Source: an uncultured Verrucomicrobiales bacterium
GTDB lineage: Bacteria; Verrucomicrobiota; Verrucomicrobiia; Verrucomicrobiales; Akkermansiaceae
Direction: 5' to 3'
NCBI GenBank assembly: GCA_947039485.1
Contig: CAMQZC010000002.1
Span: forward strand, 1 to 64,000
DNA length: 64,000 bases
Shown in pieces: positions 33,221 through 41,197 of this stretch (position 1 is its first letter; each line of letters starts with the position of its first letter). The notes below the pieces were generated by a model. The model had not been told where the DNA came from. It saw only the letters and a list, made by a program, of their open reading frames with translations, and made no database searches. A program made the translations under genes and the position numbers.

Positions 33221-35161
33221 TTAGAGTTCGTAGTATGTGTAGCCGTTGAGTCCATCACGGTAGGCATCTACAGCTCCCCTTCTCTGGCGTGGTGTGATGA
33301 GTCCATTCTCAACAGCTCGCTCAGCAAGCTGGCGGAACTTGGAGACGATAACCTTGGGGTCATACTTCATATAACCAAGGACATCTGCAACACTATCGCC
33401 TTCTTCTTCTTGGGTGTAGACAGGGCGGCCGTTCTCAAGGTGCACGCTCACGACGTTGGTGTCACCGAGCAGGTTGTGGATGTCACCGAGTGTCTCTTGG
33501 TAAGCTCCGATGAGGAAGATGGCGACGTAGTAATTCTCATCAGGCTCAATCTCGTGCAGGGGAAGGGAATTAGAGACGTCTTCTCGGTCGATGAATTTAT
33601 CAACTTTGCCGTCACAGTCGCAGGTAATGTCAACAATGACACTGTTCTGCGTAGGTCGTTCGCTGAGACGCTGGATGGGCATGACGGGGAAGAGCTGATC
33701 AATGGCCCAGGAGTCGGGTAGACTCTGGAAAAGTGAGAAGTTACCGTAGTAGAAGTCAACCATGTTATCAGAAACTTCCTTGAGATCTTCGGGTATCTCG
33801 CTCATCTCGGTGAGACGGCGTGAGATGAGCCCCATGATGCGCCAGTAGATAGCCTCACCGATGCCGCGCTCGCGCAGCGATGTTTGTCCGTAAAAGAACT
33901 GCATGCGAAGCTGGTCACGGTAGTAATTGGCGTCGTTGTAGCACTCTTGGATGTTCTTGCGAGCGAGCATGCGCTGGGTCTCGTCAAGGGATTTGAGTAT
34001 TTCGCTGGGGTTCTCAGGCAGCTGGGGGATGGCTGAGTCCTGCCCGGGCGCGGAGGTAACGTCAAGGATGTTAAAGACGAGTACGGAATGGTAGGCGGAG
34101 ATGGCGCGACCTGACTCGGTGACGAGTGTGGGATGCTTTATCTCGTACTTAGTACACATCTCGCCGACAACCTCAACAACATCACGGGCGTACTCCTCCA
34201 TGGAGTAGTTGCAGGAGGAGTGGAAGTTGGTCTGAGAGCCATCGTAGTCGACGGCAAGTCCACCGCCCATGTCAAGGGTGCCCATGGGTGCGCCCTCACG
34301 GACGAGGTCGATGTACATGCGGCAGGCCTCGGTGAGGCCCTCGCGGATGACGGAGATATTGGGGATCTGGGATCCTTGGTGGTAGTGCAGCACCTTGAGG
34401 CATTGGAGCATACCGGCATCCTTGAGCTTGTCGACAACATCGATGACTTGGGCTGGGTTGAGGCCAAAGACAGATTTATCACCTGCGGATTCACTCCAGT
34501 GGCCAGACCCCTTGGCGGCGAGGCGTACGCGAACACCGAGGTTGGGCTCAATACCCAGCTTCTTGGCGCGAGCCATGATGGCTGGAAGCTCGTTGGGCAT
34601 CTCAAGGATGAGGTAGATGTTAATGCCCATGCTCTGAGCCATGAGCGCGAGGTCGATGAACTCGTCATCCTTATAGCCGTTGCACATGAGGAAGGCCTCG
34701 GGGTCCTCCATATGCGCAATGGCAGCGATGAGCTCGGGCTTGGATCCACACTCCAGTCCGTAGTGGTACTGCCTGCCAAAGGAGACTATCTCCTCGACAA
34801 TTTGGCGCTGTTGATTTACTTTGACGGGGTAGACACCGCGGTAATCACCCTGATAGTTAACATCGGCGATGGCCTTGGCAAAGCTCTCGTTGAGCTCTCT
34901 GATGCGGGCGCGCAGCAGGTCGCGGAAGCGCAGCAGCACGGGGGCTCCTGTACCTCGTTCGGCGAGGCCCTTCATCAGCGTGGGCAAGCGCACCTCGCGC
35001 TGGCTGCCATCGCTGTCGTTGAGGGAGACTGCAAGGTCCCCGCTTTTGCTCACGTGGAAGTAACCGTTGCTCCAATCTTCTACGCCATAGAGGTCAGAGG
35101 AGTCGGCAGTAGTCCAGTTCTTTACTTTACGACGAATGGGTGTTTTTTTAGGAGCAGGCAT
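33221..35161 (-). CDS. speA: Biosynthetic arginine decarboxylase
   Basis: 646 residues from the ATG at 35161, normal for the SpeA type. It is a PLP (fold III) enzyme converting arginine to agmatine for polyamine synthesis. The PLP lysine lies in YPVKVNQQRQIVEEIV (about residue 108); ESGRAISAYHSVLVF and DMGGGLAVDYDG are phosphate and substrate regions; DITCDCDGKVD is the C-terminal active-site region. The Mg2+-binding long helical insert is present between about 380 and 470. The upstream open frame to 35326 is excluded by a promoter inside it. The leader is 27 bases. No agmatinase gene is adjacent. Confidence 0.95.
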   Translation of the reverse strand: MPAPKKTPIRRKVKNWTTADSSDLYGVEDWSNGYFHVSKSGDLAVSLNDSDGSQREVRLPTLMKGLAERGTGAPVLLRFRDLLRARIRELNESFAKAIADVNYQGDYRGVYPVKVNQQRQIVEEIVSFGRQYHYGLECGSKPELIAAIAHMEDPEAFLMCNGYKDDEFIDLALMAQSMGINIYLILEMPNELPAIMARAKKLGIEPNLGVRVRLAAKGSGHWSESAGDKSVFGLNPAQVIDVVDKLKDAGMLQCLKVLHYHQGSQIPNISVIREGLTEACRMYIDLVREGAPMGTLDMGGGLAVDYDGSQTNFHSSCNYSMEEYARDVVEVVGEMCTKYEIKHPTLVTESGRAISAYHSVLVFNILDVTSAPGQDSAIPQLPENPSEILKSLDETQRMLARKNIQECYNDANYYRDQLRMQFFYGQTSLRERGIGEAIYWRIMGLISRRLTEMSEIPEDLKEVSDNMVDFYYGNFSLFQSLPDSWAIDQLFPVMPIQRLSERPTQNSVIVDITCDCDGKVDKFIDREDVSNSLPLHEIEPDENYYVAIFLIGAYQETLGDIHNLLGDTNVVSVHLENGRPVYTQEEEGDSVADVLGYMKYDPKVIVSKFRQLAERAVENGLITPRQRRGAVDAYRDGLNGYTYYEL

Positions 35162-35194
35162 GATGTGAATGTTTTGGTTGAAAATTCTGCTGGG

Positions 35195-35223
35195 TTTATA
35201 GCTCAGCTTCGCCCTAAAGTCAA
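35195..35223 (-). promoter_or_regulatory. Sigma-70-like promoter of speA
   Basis: On the minus strand TTGACT (35223-35218), a 17-base spacer and TATAAA (35200-35195). The predicted +1 is about 35188, leaving a 27-base leader to the ATG at 35161. Confidence 0.72.
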
Positions 35224-35306
35224 TCTTTAGTTGCAGCAAGGAGCACCTGCTTGGCAGCGCTAATACTCGCCATTCCTTGCGCGGGTAGCAGATATAATCC
35301 AGCCCG

Positions 35307-35337
35307 AAGCAGAGGTGTGTGCGCACCTCTGCTTTTT
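35307..35337 (+). terminator. Terminator-like hairpin with its T-tract on the plus strand
   Basis: A perfect nine-pair stem (35309-35317 with 35324-35332) is followed by TTTTT on the plus strand. Both flanking genes are on the minus strand, where only TT follows the stem. It may weakly end the lipoprotein hydrolase transcript or end an unannotated plus-strand transcript. Confidence 0.7.
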
Positions 35338-35359
35338 AGATTGTTATGACGCGCTATCC

Positions 35360-37039
35360 TTAGTGACCTTCACGATACTTACGAGAAACCTTGCAGCGAT
35401 CAAGGTGCTCAATAAGAATCTCACGCATACGCATGGCGCTCTTAGGATTATCTTGCACACTATGGCCTTCTGGAATAATCGTTTCGCTACCCAAGCTGAT
35501 GTTACTACTCCAATAAGGAACAACGCCATCTGAGCTATCTGGGCTATCATCACGGCCACGGTCACCGATGAAGGAGTCTGTGGGGACATCGCGCACCTCC
35601 AGACCCCGGAGACCTTGGATGGAGGCGCTCGCGTAGGAGAGTTGGTTAACACTTGTAAAGGAGTTAAGGATGCTCTCAGGGTTGAGGAAGATGGAGTCCT
35701 CTTGCAGGGTGGCGAGCTTGAAAGTCTCATCAATGATGCCCTCAGGCACGGAGATGAGCTTGATTGCGAGATTGACAATGCCCCAGTCAGCCAGAGGTGC
35801 GCCCTGATGCGGCGTGGCAAAGTAGATGACACGCGCCGCCTTCACGGGTTCAAAGTAGAAGACGTCACGGAAGTCATTGAGCGGCTCTTCAGGGATGGGT
35901 TCGTTGATGAATCGGCGGTGAGCTATTCTCTCCAGCTTGCTCATTTTGATACTTGTGCGCAGCATCCACCATGGTTCTTTGCACTGACTGTAGTGGGTGA
36001 TGAGTCCGCCCATGGAGTGCCCAAGCACAATCATATTGTCCCAGTTCTTATTTTTCTTTTTTGGGTCGACATCAAGGCGCACCTGAGCCAGCGATTCACG
36101 ATATTTAGCAGCGGAGATTGTCCAAGGCTGACCTGTGGGGTAGGTGAAGTACCAGAACTGATAATTGCAGCGAATCTCCTCGTAGGCATTGAGTCGGTTA
36201 ACGAGCTGGCTGAAGGTCTGCGCGTTAGAAGCCAAGCCATGAGTGAGAATGACGGGGATGCGATTGGGGTCATACTGCTCCATGCAAGAGAGACCTGTCA
36301 CATCACGCAGCTTCTGAGGGTTCATCAGCCCCAGCAATCGCCATTTCTTAATGTTGGTGAGGTTCCAGTAGATTTCCATCGCGGCAGAGAAGTCCCCAGC
36401 TAGCTTGTACTGATGTCGTCCAACCTTATAGTCCTCTCGCTGAAATCGATCGAGCAGACGCAGGGTGGGGAGCTTATTCTTATCACGGGGGAACTCCATG
36501 ACAGCTGTGAGGGTCTGGACGGTACCGCGAGTATTGATAGGGTACTCGACGCCAACTTCTTCAACTTTGTCCGGGGGCACAACACCGACGAGGGGGACAC
36601 CAATACCCGTGACATCATAGTGCTCCTTGAGGGATTCCATCTTCACATCATTACCAGGAATGATAGCCATATAGAAATCTTGCGCGTCTCCTTCATAGAG
36701 GGTGGCATCGCTGATATCGAGATTGGCACCTACAATCTTAAACTCCTTGCCCTCGGCATAGCTTTTGCGGTACTCTTGACGAACAAATCTCACGTAGTCG
36801 AGCAGTACGCGGTTGTAGCTTGTGATAGCTGCATTGCGCTTTTGCGATGAGGCACTTGGGTTGATGAGTACGTTCCAATCAGTGCGCAGTTGACCCATAT
36901 ACTTCTTCTGCTCACTCTCAATACTCCACTCAAATTGGGCAGGCTTGGGGGGTGGTAAGAGGGTGGTGGAGCAAGCGCTAAAAGCGAGTGCGGAGCTAAC
37001 AATGATGAGCAACCGCTTACAGCGTCCGATGGTAGTCAT
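35360..37039 (-). CDS. Lipoprotein alpha/beta-hydrolase (lipase-like)
   Basis: 559 residues from the ATG at 37039. The signal is lipoprotein-type (LLIIVSSALAFSAC), lipobox FSAC with cysteine at residue 20. Most of the N-terminal half is a region with no family recognised (about 25-255). Then comes an alpha/beta-hydrolase core: IPVILTHGLASNAQTFSQLV, the nucleophile elbow GHSMGG within NMIVLGHSMGGLITHY, and later IYFATPHQGAPLADWG, typical of esterases and lipases. A plausible acidic residue and a histidine (EGHSVQDNP) follow. It would be anchored to the envelope and hydrolyse lipid or ester substrates, unspecified. It has its own leaderless promoter, so the longer upstream frame is rejected. 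Confidence 0.82.
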   Translation of the reverse strand: MTTIGRCKRLLIIVSSALAFSACSTTLLPPPKPAQFEWSIESEQKKYMGQLRTDWNVLINPSASSQKRNAAITSYNRVLLDYVRFVRQEYRKSYAEGKEFKIVGANLDISDATLYEGDAQDFYMAIIPGNDVKMESLKEHYDVTGIGVPLVGVVPPDKVEEVGVEYPINTRGTVQTLTAVMEFPRDKNKLPTLRLLDRFQREDYKVGRHQYKLAGDFSAAMEIYWNLTNIKKWRLLGLMNPQKLRDVTGLSCMEQYDPNRIPVILTHGLASNAQTFSQLVNRLNAYEEIRCNYQFWYFTYPTGQPWTISAAKYRESLAQVRLDVDPKKKNKNWDNMIVLGHSMGGLITHYSQCKEPWWMLRTSIKMSKLERIAHRRFINEPIPEEPLNDFRDVFYFEPVKAARVIYFATPHQGAPLADWGIVNLAIKLISVPEGIIDETFKLATLQEDSIFLNPESILNSFTSVNQLSYASASIQGLRGLEVRDVPTDSFIGDRGRDDSPDSSDGVVPYWSSNISLGSETIIPEGHSVQDNPKSAMRMREILIEHLDRCKVSRKYREGH

Positions 37040-37045
37040 ATCGCG

Positions 37046-37074
37046 AGAATAGTAAAAAACTAGAGCATTGTCAA
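37046..37074 (-). promoter_or_regulatory. Sigma-70-like leaderless promoter of the lipoprotein hydrolase gene
   Basis: On the minus strand a perfect TTGACA (37074-37069), a 17-base spacer and TATTCT (37051-37046). Six bases (CGCGAT) separate it from the ATG at 37039. Confidence 0.7.
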
Positions 37075-37103
37075 GGTTGTATCTTAAAAAGCTCTCAAGG
37101 CGC

Positions 37104-37739
37104 TTACATGAAGGGGTTATATTTTTTCTCGTGGCCGATGGTGGTAGGCTCTCCATGCCCTGAGAGGACATGGGTATCATCGGGGAGGGCAAAGAGTTTT
37201 TGACGGATACTAAACATGAGATCGCGCATGTTACCTCGTGGCAGGTCATGACGACCAATGGATTCTTGGAAGAGGCAATCCCCGCTGATGAGGCATGAAT
37301 CCGCCTTGGAGTAGAGGGATATACTGCCAGGTGAGTGGCCCGGGGTATGGATGACGCGTAGCTCACTACCGCCAAAGCGGATGAGCTCGCCATCCTCAAG
37401 CCCTTTATCAATGGGGCAAATGCGATGACTGCCAATGATGTCCTTGCGAGCACGAAGGTAGCCGCCCTCTTCTAAAAGGAAGCTATCGCCAAGATGCGCT
37501 TGGATGGGGAGATTGTACTTGCTCTTGATAAAATCATTTCCAAAGATATGGTCGAGATGCTGGTGGGTGTTGATGAGTCCCACGAGCTTGATTCCGCTCG
37601 CCTTGATGTAGCGTTCTACATTCTGCTGCTCAGCCTCTGTATAGAAGCCTGGATCAACGATAACGGCCTCTTTATTCTCGTCAATGAGCAGGTAAGTATT
37701 GACGGGATACATATTTACTTCGAATATCTTAATCTTCAT
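37104..37739 (-). CDS. Metallo-beta-lactamase-fold hydrolase (glyoxalase II-like)
   Basis: 211 residues. The metal-binding motif is NTHQHLDHIFGND (HxHxDH); further ligands are in HTPGHSPGSISLY (His), ISGDCLF (Asp) and VLSGHGEPTTIGHE (His). It is short, without the C-terminal helical domain of classical GloB, like many small hydroxyacylglutathione-hydrolase-like proteins of unknown substrate. It acts in the cytoplasm on thioesters or similar small molecules. It is divergent from nrdR and upstream of the lipoprotein hydrolase, which has its own promoter. Confidence 0.88.
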   Translation of the reverse strand: MKIKIFEVNMYPVNTYLLIDENKEAVIVDPGFYTEAEQQNVERYIKASGIKLVGLINTHQHLDHIFGNDFIKSKYNLPIQAHLGDSFLLEEGGYLRARKDIIGSHRICPIDKGLEDGELIRFGGSELRVIHTPGHSPGSISLYSKADSCLISGDCLFQESIGRHDLPRGNMRDLMFSIRQKLFALPDDTHVLSGHGEPTTIGHEKKYNPFM

Positions 37740-37862
37740 GTTGCAGTGCTGGGATTGTTTTTTATAGTATATCTCAGTTTTACATAAAATCCAGCTCTTT
37801 CTTCCTTAGTACACAATGTGACTTATTCACAATCAACCGCAAGATATGGGCATAGTTGTGAT

Positions 37863-37890
37863 TTGACACTGCGATATCTTGTGATAGGAT
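37863..37890 (+). promoter_or_regulatory. Sigma-70-like leaderless promoter of nrdR
   Basis: A perfect TTGACA (37863-37868), a 16-base spacer and TAGGAT (37885-37890). Six bases (TGAGCC) precede the ATG at 37897. Confidence 0.68.
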
Positions 37891-37896
37891 TGAGCC

Positions 37897-38385
37897 ATGA
37901 GATGCGTGCAATGTAGCCATACGGAAGATAAAGTAATCGATTCTCGCATGTCGAAGGACGGCGGCTGCATCCGTCGTCGTCGCGAGTGCCTCCGCTGCAA
38001 TTATCGCTACACGACCTACGAGCACATTGAGCGCACTGAACTGCGCGTGGTGAAGCGCGATAACCTCAACGAGGCTCTCAATCGTGAGAAAATTTTGCGC
38101 GGAATGATCAAGGCCTGCGAGAAGCGCCCTGTGAGCATGGAGCAGCTCGACCAAGCGGCTGATGAGATTGTCGCTGAGCTGCATCGAGATCACCAGCGTG
38201 AGGTTCCCTCTGCCTATATCGGGATGAAGGTGATTGAGAAGTTACAAGCGATTGATCCTGTGGCTTACATCCGCTATGTCTCGGTTTATAATCAGTTCCA
38301 AAATGTTGATGAGTTCATCGAGTTGGTGCGTGGAATGGAGCGCAAGACGGCCAATGATGCTCTCCAGCGCAAGTTTACACTCTAA
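37897..38385 (+). CDS. nrdR: Transcriptional repressor NrdR
   Basis: 162 residues, the normal size. The N-terminal zinc ribbon is MRCVQCSHTEDKVIDSRM with CLRCNYRYTTYE, and the RRRREC segment contacts DNA. An ATP-cone domain follows (about 49-139: VVKRDNLNEALNREKILRGM, then IGMKVIEKLQAIDPVAYIRY). NrdR represses ribonucleotide reductase operons in response to dATP/ATP. No nrd gene is in this window. A leaderless promoter supports the start. The next gene follows on the same strand after 40 bases without a terminator. Confidence 0.95.
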   Translation: MRCVQCSHTEDKVIDSRMSKDGGCIRRRRECLRCNYRYTTYEHIERTELRVVKRDNLNEALNREKILRGMIKACEKRPVSMEQLDQAADEIVAELHRDHQREVPSAYIGMKVIEKLQAIDPVAYIRYVSVYNQFQNVDEFIELVRGMERKTANDALQRKFTL

Positions 38386-38425
38386 TATTCTCTAACCCTC
38401 CCCTTCCCCCTCTTTCCTCTCTCCT

Positions 38426-38938
38426 ATGGTAAGTCTTAAAAAGAATCGCCCACTCCTCCAGACAGGTCACTGTGTCATCTCTGACTATGAGATTGGCTGG
38501 ATGGAATCGGTGCTCAGTGATGCCGCATTGCGCGCGGGTGTGTCACTGCCATTCAAGCATGAGATTGCTCAGGCAATCATGATGTATTTAGAGATGGGCT
38601 GCACGCTGCAGTCCATGCCCCTCAATTTCCTCTTTTCTCGCATTCAAGAGACACTGCAGGAGGTCGGGCTACCTCTCATTGCTCGACATCTGCGCAAGCA
38701 GACGCCCCCAGTGATGATTTCTCTAGATGAGATTGCAAAGGAAGACCCTATGCCGCTCTTCTTTTATGCAAAACTGCACGAGCGCATAGCCAAGCTACGC
38801 CATCTTGGGCTGACGAGCTACCAGTTCTCTGGTCTCAGGGAATGTGCGCTTACGCTGGGGGCGCGCCGACGCGACTGCCCGAGCAGCCAGCGTATGCAAC
38901 GCGAGATATCAGCATTTTTGGAAAGCTCCGCTGCTTGA
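38426..38938 (+). CDS. Conserved-looking helical protein of unknown function downstream of nrdR
   Basis: 170 residues, no signal peptide or membrane segment. The sequence is mainly helical, with the distinctive PFKHEIAQAIMMYLEMGCTL near residues 42-62 and LGLTSYQFSGLRECAL near 130-145. I recognise no family. It lies 40 bases after nrdR on the same strand and has no convincing promoter, so it may be co-transcribed. The gap is a polypyrimidine tract without a Shine-Dalgarno. Because NrdR has an ATP-cone and this protein has an aliphatic helical region, a nucleotide-sensing partner is conceivable, but nothing shows it. Confidence 0.65.
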   Translation: MVSLKKNRPLLQTGHCVISDYEIGWMESVLSDAALRAGVSLPFKHEIAQAIMMYLEMGCTLQSMPLNFLFSRIQETLQEVGLPLIARHLRKQTPPVMISLDEIAKEDPMPLFFYAKLHERIAKLRHLGLTSYQFSGLRECALTLGARRRDCPSSQRMQREISAFLESSAA

Positions 38939-38974
38939 GTTCCTCCCCGTTTGCCTAATTTTGTCGGCTCGGAT

Positions 38975-39003
38975 TTGACTTTTCTCAAGCATGGGGCTAT
39001 ACT
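38975..39003 (+). promoter_or_regulatory. Sigma-70-like leaderless promoter of the gamma-carbonic-anhydrase-fold gene
   Basis: TTGACT (38975-38980), a 17-base spacer and TATACT (38998-39003). Six bases (CGCCTC) precede the ATG at 39010. Confidence 0.72.
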
Positions 39004-39009
39004 CGCCTC

Positions 39010-39528
39010 ATGGCAATTGAGAAATTTTATGAATTTAGCCCTGTGATACATTCCTCGGCTTTTGTCGCCGCTAGTGCTGATTTAATTGGCCGCGTGACAG
39101 TTGGTGAGGATGCTTCCATTTGGTACAATACGACGCTGCGCGGTGATATCAATTCGATTTCTGTAGGCAAAGGCTCCAATGTACAGGATAACTCCTGCAT
39201 GCATGTGGCTGATGAATATAGCTGCGATATTGGTGAGTATGTGACGATTGGTCACTCTGTGACGCTGCATGCTTGTCTGGTGGAGGATAAGTGCTTGATT
39301 GGCATGGGTGCTACCCTGCTTGATGGCGCGGTGATTGGCCACGGTTCTATCGTGGGCGCAAATGCGCTGGTGACCAAGGGCAGCATCATCCCCCCTCACA
39401 GCCTTGTGCTGGGCTCACCAGCCAAGGTAGTCAAGACGCTGGGAGTTGAGACGGAGGAAGCCAATTATCTGCATGCGCTCAAGTACGTGCGCGTGGCGCA
39501 GATGTTCCGCGACCGCCCAGAGGTTTAA
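39010..39528 (+). CDS. Gamma-carbonic-anhydrase-family protein (YrdA/CaiE-like)
   Basis: 172 residues. Left-handed beta-helix of hexapeptide repeats: SIWYNTTLRGDINSISVG, NVQDNSCMHVADEY and VTIGHSVTLHACLV, with three histidines in the places that bind zinc (HV in MHVA, GHS and HACLV). The NSCMHV and GHSVTLH arrangement fits the archaeal Cam/YrdA group. Many members are not proven carbonic anhydrases. It acts in the cytoplasm as a trimer. Monocistronic with a strong promoter and terminator. Confidence 0.9.
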   Translation: MAIEKFYEFSPVIHSSAFVAASADLIGRVTVGEDASIWYNTTLRGDINSISVGKGSNVQDNSCMHVADEYSCDIGEYVTIGHSVTLHACLVEDKCLIGMGATLLDGAVIGHGSIVGANALVTKGSIIPPHSLVLGSPAKVVKTLGVETEEANYLHALKYVRVAQMFRDRPEV

Positions 39529-39550
39529 TCTAGCCTAGAACACATTCACA

Positions 39551-39587
39551 AAAAAAGCTTGAGGAAGTAGTTTCCTCAAGCTTTTTT
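39551..39587. terminator. Bidirectional terminator between the gamma-carbonic-anhydrase gene and the complex I operon
   Basis: A 16-bp perfect stem (39551-39566 with 39572-39587) with flanking A-run and T-run and a five-base loop. It can end both the plus-strand gene and the long minus-strand nuo transcript, whose last stop is at 39711. The 120 bases between show nothing else. Confidence 0.9.
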
Positions 39588-39710
39588 CGGCTCTGCTATC
39601 TACCCCAATTATAAGTCGGGGGATAAGAGCTCTTCACGATAAATGATGATATCGATTGTTGATTCCCATGTCTGGAAACGCATTTTCCGTCATCTATCCA
39701 TGATTAGTGA

Positions 39711-41162
39711 TTAGAATTTCAGAATCAAAGGCAATGTTCCACCGAGTAGGATGAGCAGGCAGCAGACGCTCATGACGAGCCCTGTGACAAGGGGGAGCTT
39801 GACGGGCTTGTCCTGTGGCTGTGCCTTATCCCAGTACATGGCGCGCAGGATTTTGAAGTAGTAGTAGAAGCCTACGGAGGCCGCGAGAATCATGACTGGA
39901 AGAATCCAGATGAGTTCGGGGATAACGCTGGAGGCCGTAATGAGAGACTTAAAGGACTCAAGCTTAGCGATAAAGCCGAAGGTCAGAGGAACGCCTGCGA
40001 GTGATGCCATGGAGATGGTAACGAGGAAGGCGAAGAAGGGATTGCTCGATCCAAGTCCTTGGAATGCTGAGATTTCTTCACTCTCACGATGCTTACGTAC
40101 AACTGCGATGGCGGCAAAGGCGGCGATAGTCGCAAGGCCGTAAGCTAAGAGGTACGTAAAAATAGTAAAGCAAGCCGAATTTCCGTAGTCAAGGAAGAAG
40201 ACGAGGATGAAGCCTGCCTGACCGATGGAGGAGTAGCCGAGCAGTCGCTTAGCGTTGCGCTGGTTGATGGCGCCAAGGTTACCGACGAGGAGGGTGAGGA
40301 CGATGACAAAGGCGAGTGCTTTGACGAAGATGCTAATTACCTCAGGGGCAAGGCTACCTTGTACCTGCATTTGCATAATGGGGTTGAAGATAGTGAGCAG
40401 AGCAGCAAAGCCAGCTGTCTTGGAAGCGACGGCTAGAAAGGCGCTCACGGGAGTGGGGGCACCTTGATAGACATCAGGGATCCAGCTGTGCATGGGCACA
40501 GCACCTACCTTAAAGCAGATGCCAAGACTGAGCAGAGCCATGGAGACGAGGAAGCCTGCGCATATCGCGGGATCAGCTCTAAAGACGGATTCAACGGTGA
40601 GCGCGTCAAGTTGGAAGCTACCAGTCATGCCGTAGTACCATGCAGCACCAAAGACGAGGATACCAGTGCTGAATGCACCGAGTACGAGGTACTTGATACC
40701 AGCCTCGATGGAGCCTTGGTTGCGGCGGTAGTAGCCTGCGAGGACGTAGGAGCTCAAGGTGACAACCTCAAGGGAGACAAAGAGCATGATGAGGTCACTG
40801 GCCTGTGTGAGGGCGCAGATACCAGCCGCTGCGATGAGTGGCAAAGCGTAGAGTTCACCGGTACCATCTTCACTATCCCCTGCCCCGACGCCAGCGCAGC
40901 TGACCTTGGAGTAGTCGTAGGAGATGAGCAAGCTGAGGCCTGTTGCAAAGCAAGCAAGTGCAGCATACGGATTGAGCAACTCGCCACCGCATTGGAAGAA
41001 AGCGGTGATGATGGCGGCAAAGCCTGCGATGAGCGCGTAGCCTCGTCGAGGGATACTCGTCAGGAAGGAGTCAGCCATCAGAATGACTGCGGCTACGATG
41101 ACGAGGGCGAAGCTAGGGGCAAATTGTGCCCAAGTGTAGCTGTCGATGGGGTTGATTGTCAT
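39711..41162 (-). CDS. nuoN: NADH-quinone oxidoreductase subunit N
   Basis: 483 residues. It is a Mrp antiporter-like membrane subunit of complex I with about 14 helices. Family parts include LLMLFVSLEVVTLSSYVLAG-like LIMLFVSLEVVTLSSYVL (about residues 122-139, with the conserved Glu), the lysine in YLVLGAFSTGILVFGA, VPMHSWIPDVYQGAPTPV and LLGYSSIGQAGFILVF. It carries one of the proton-pumping channels. It is the last gene in the operon, 35 bases after nuoM, and is followed by a terminator. Confidence 0.96.
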   Translation of the reverse strand: MTINPIDSYTWAQFAPSFALVIVAAVILMADSFLTSIPRRGYALIAGFAAIITAFFQCGGELLNPYAALACFATGLSLLISYDYSKVSCAGVGAGDSEDGTGELYALPLIAAAGICALTQASDLIMLFVSLEVVTLSSYVLAGYYRRNQGSIEAGIKYLVLGAFSTGILVFGAAWYYGMTGSFQLDALTVESVFRADPAICAGFLVSMALLSLGICFKVGAVPMHSWIPDVYQGAPTPVSAFLAVASKTAGFAALLTIFNPIMQMQVQGSLAPEVISIFVKALAFVIVLTLLVGNLGAINQRNAKRLLGYSSIGQAGFILVFFLDYGNSACFTIFTYLLAYGLATIAAFAAIAVVRKHRESEEISAFQGLGSSNPFFAFLVTISMASLAGVPLTFGFIAKLESFKSLITASSVIPELIWILPVMILAASVGFYYYFKILRAMYWDKAQPQDKPVKLPLVTGLVMSVCCLLILLGGTLPLILKF

Positions 41163-41197
41163 ATGTGTCAGAGAATATATTGTTCTTGCGTAGCGAT

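Noticed and set aside
37740..37800. Promoter for the metallo-beta-lactamase-fold gene
   Set aside because: TATACT and TATAAA are present on the minus strand, but no -35 at a usual distance could be found.
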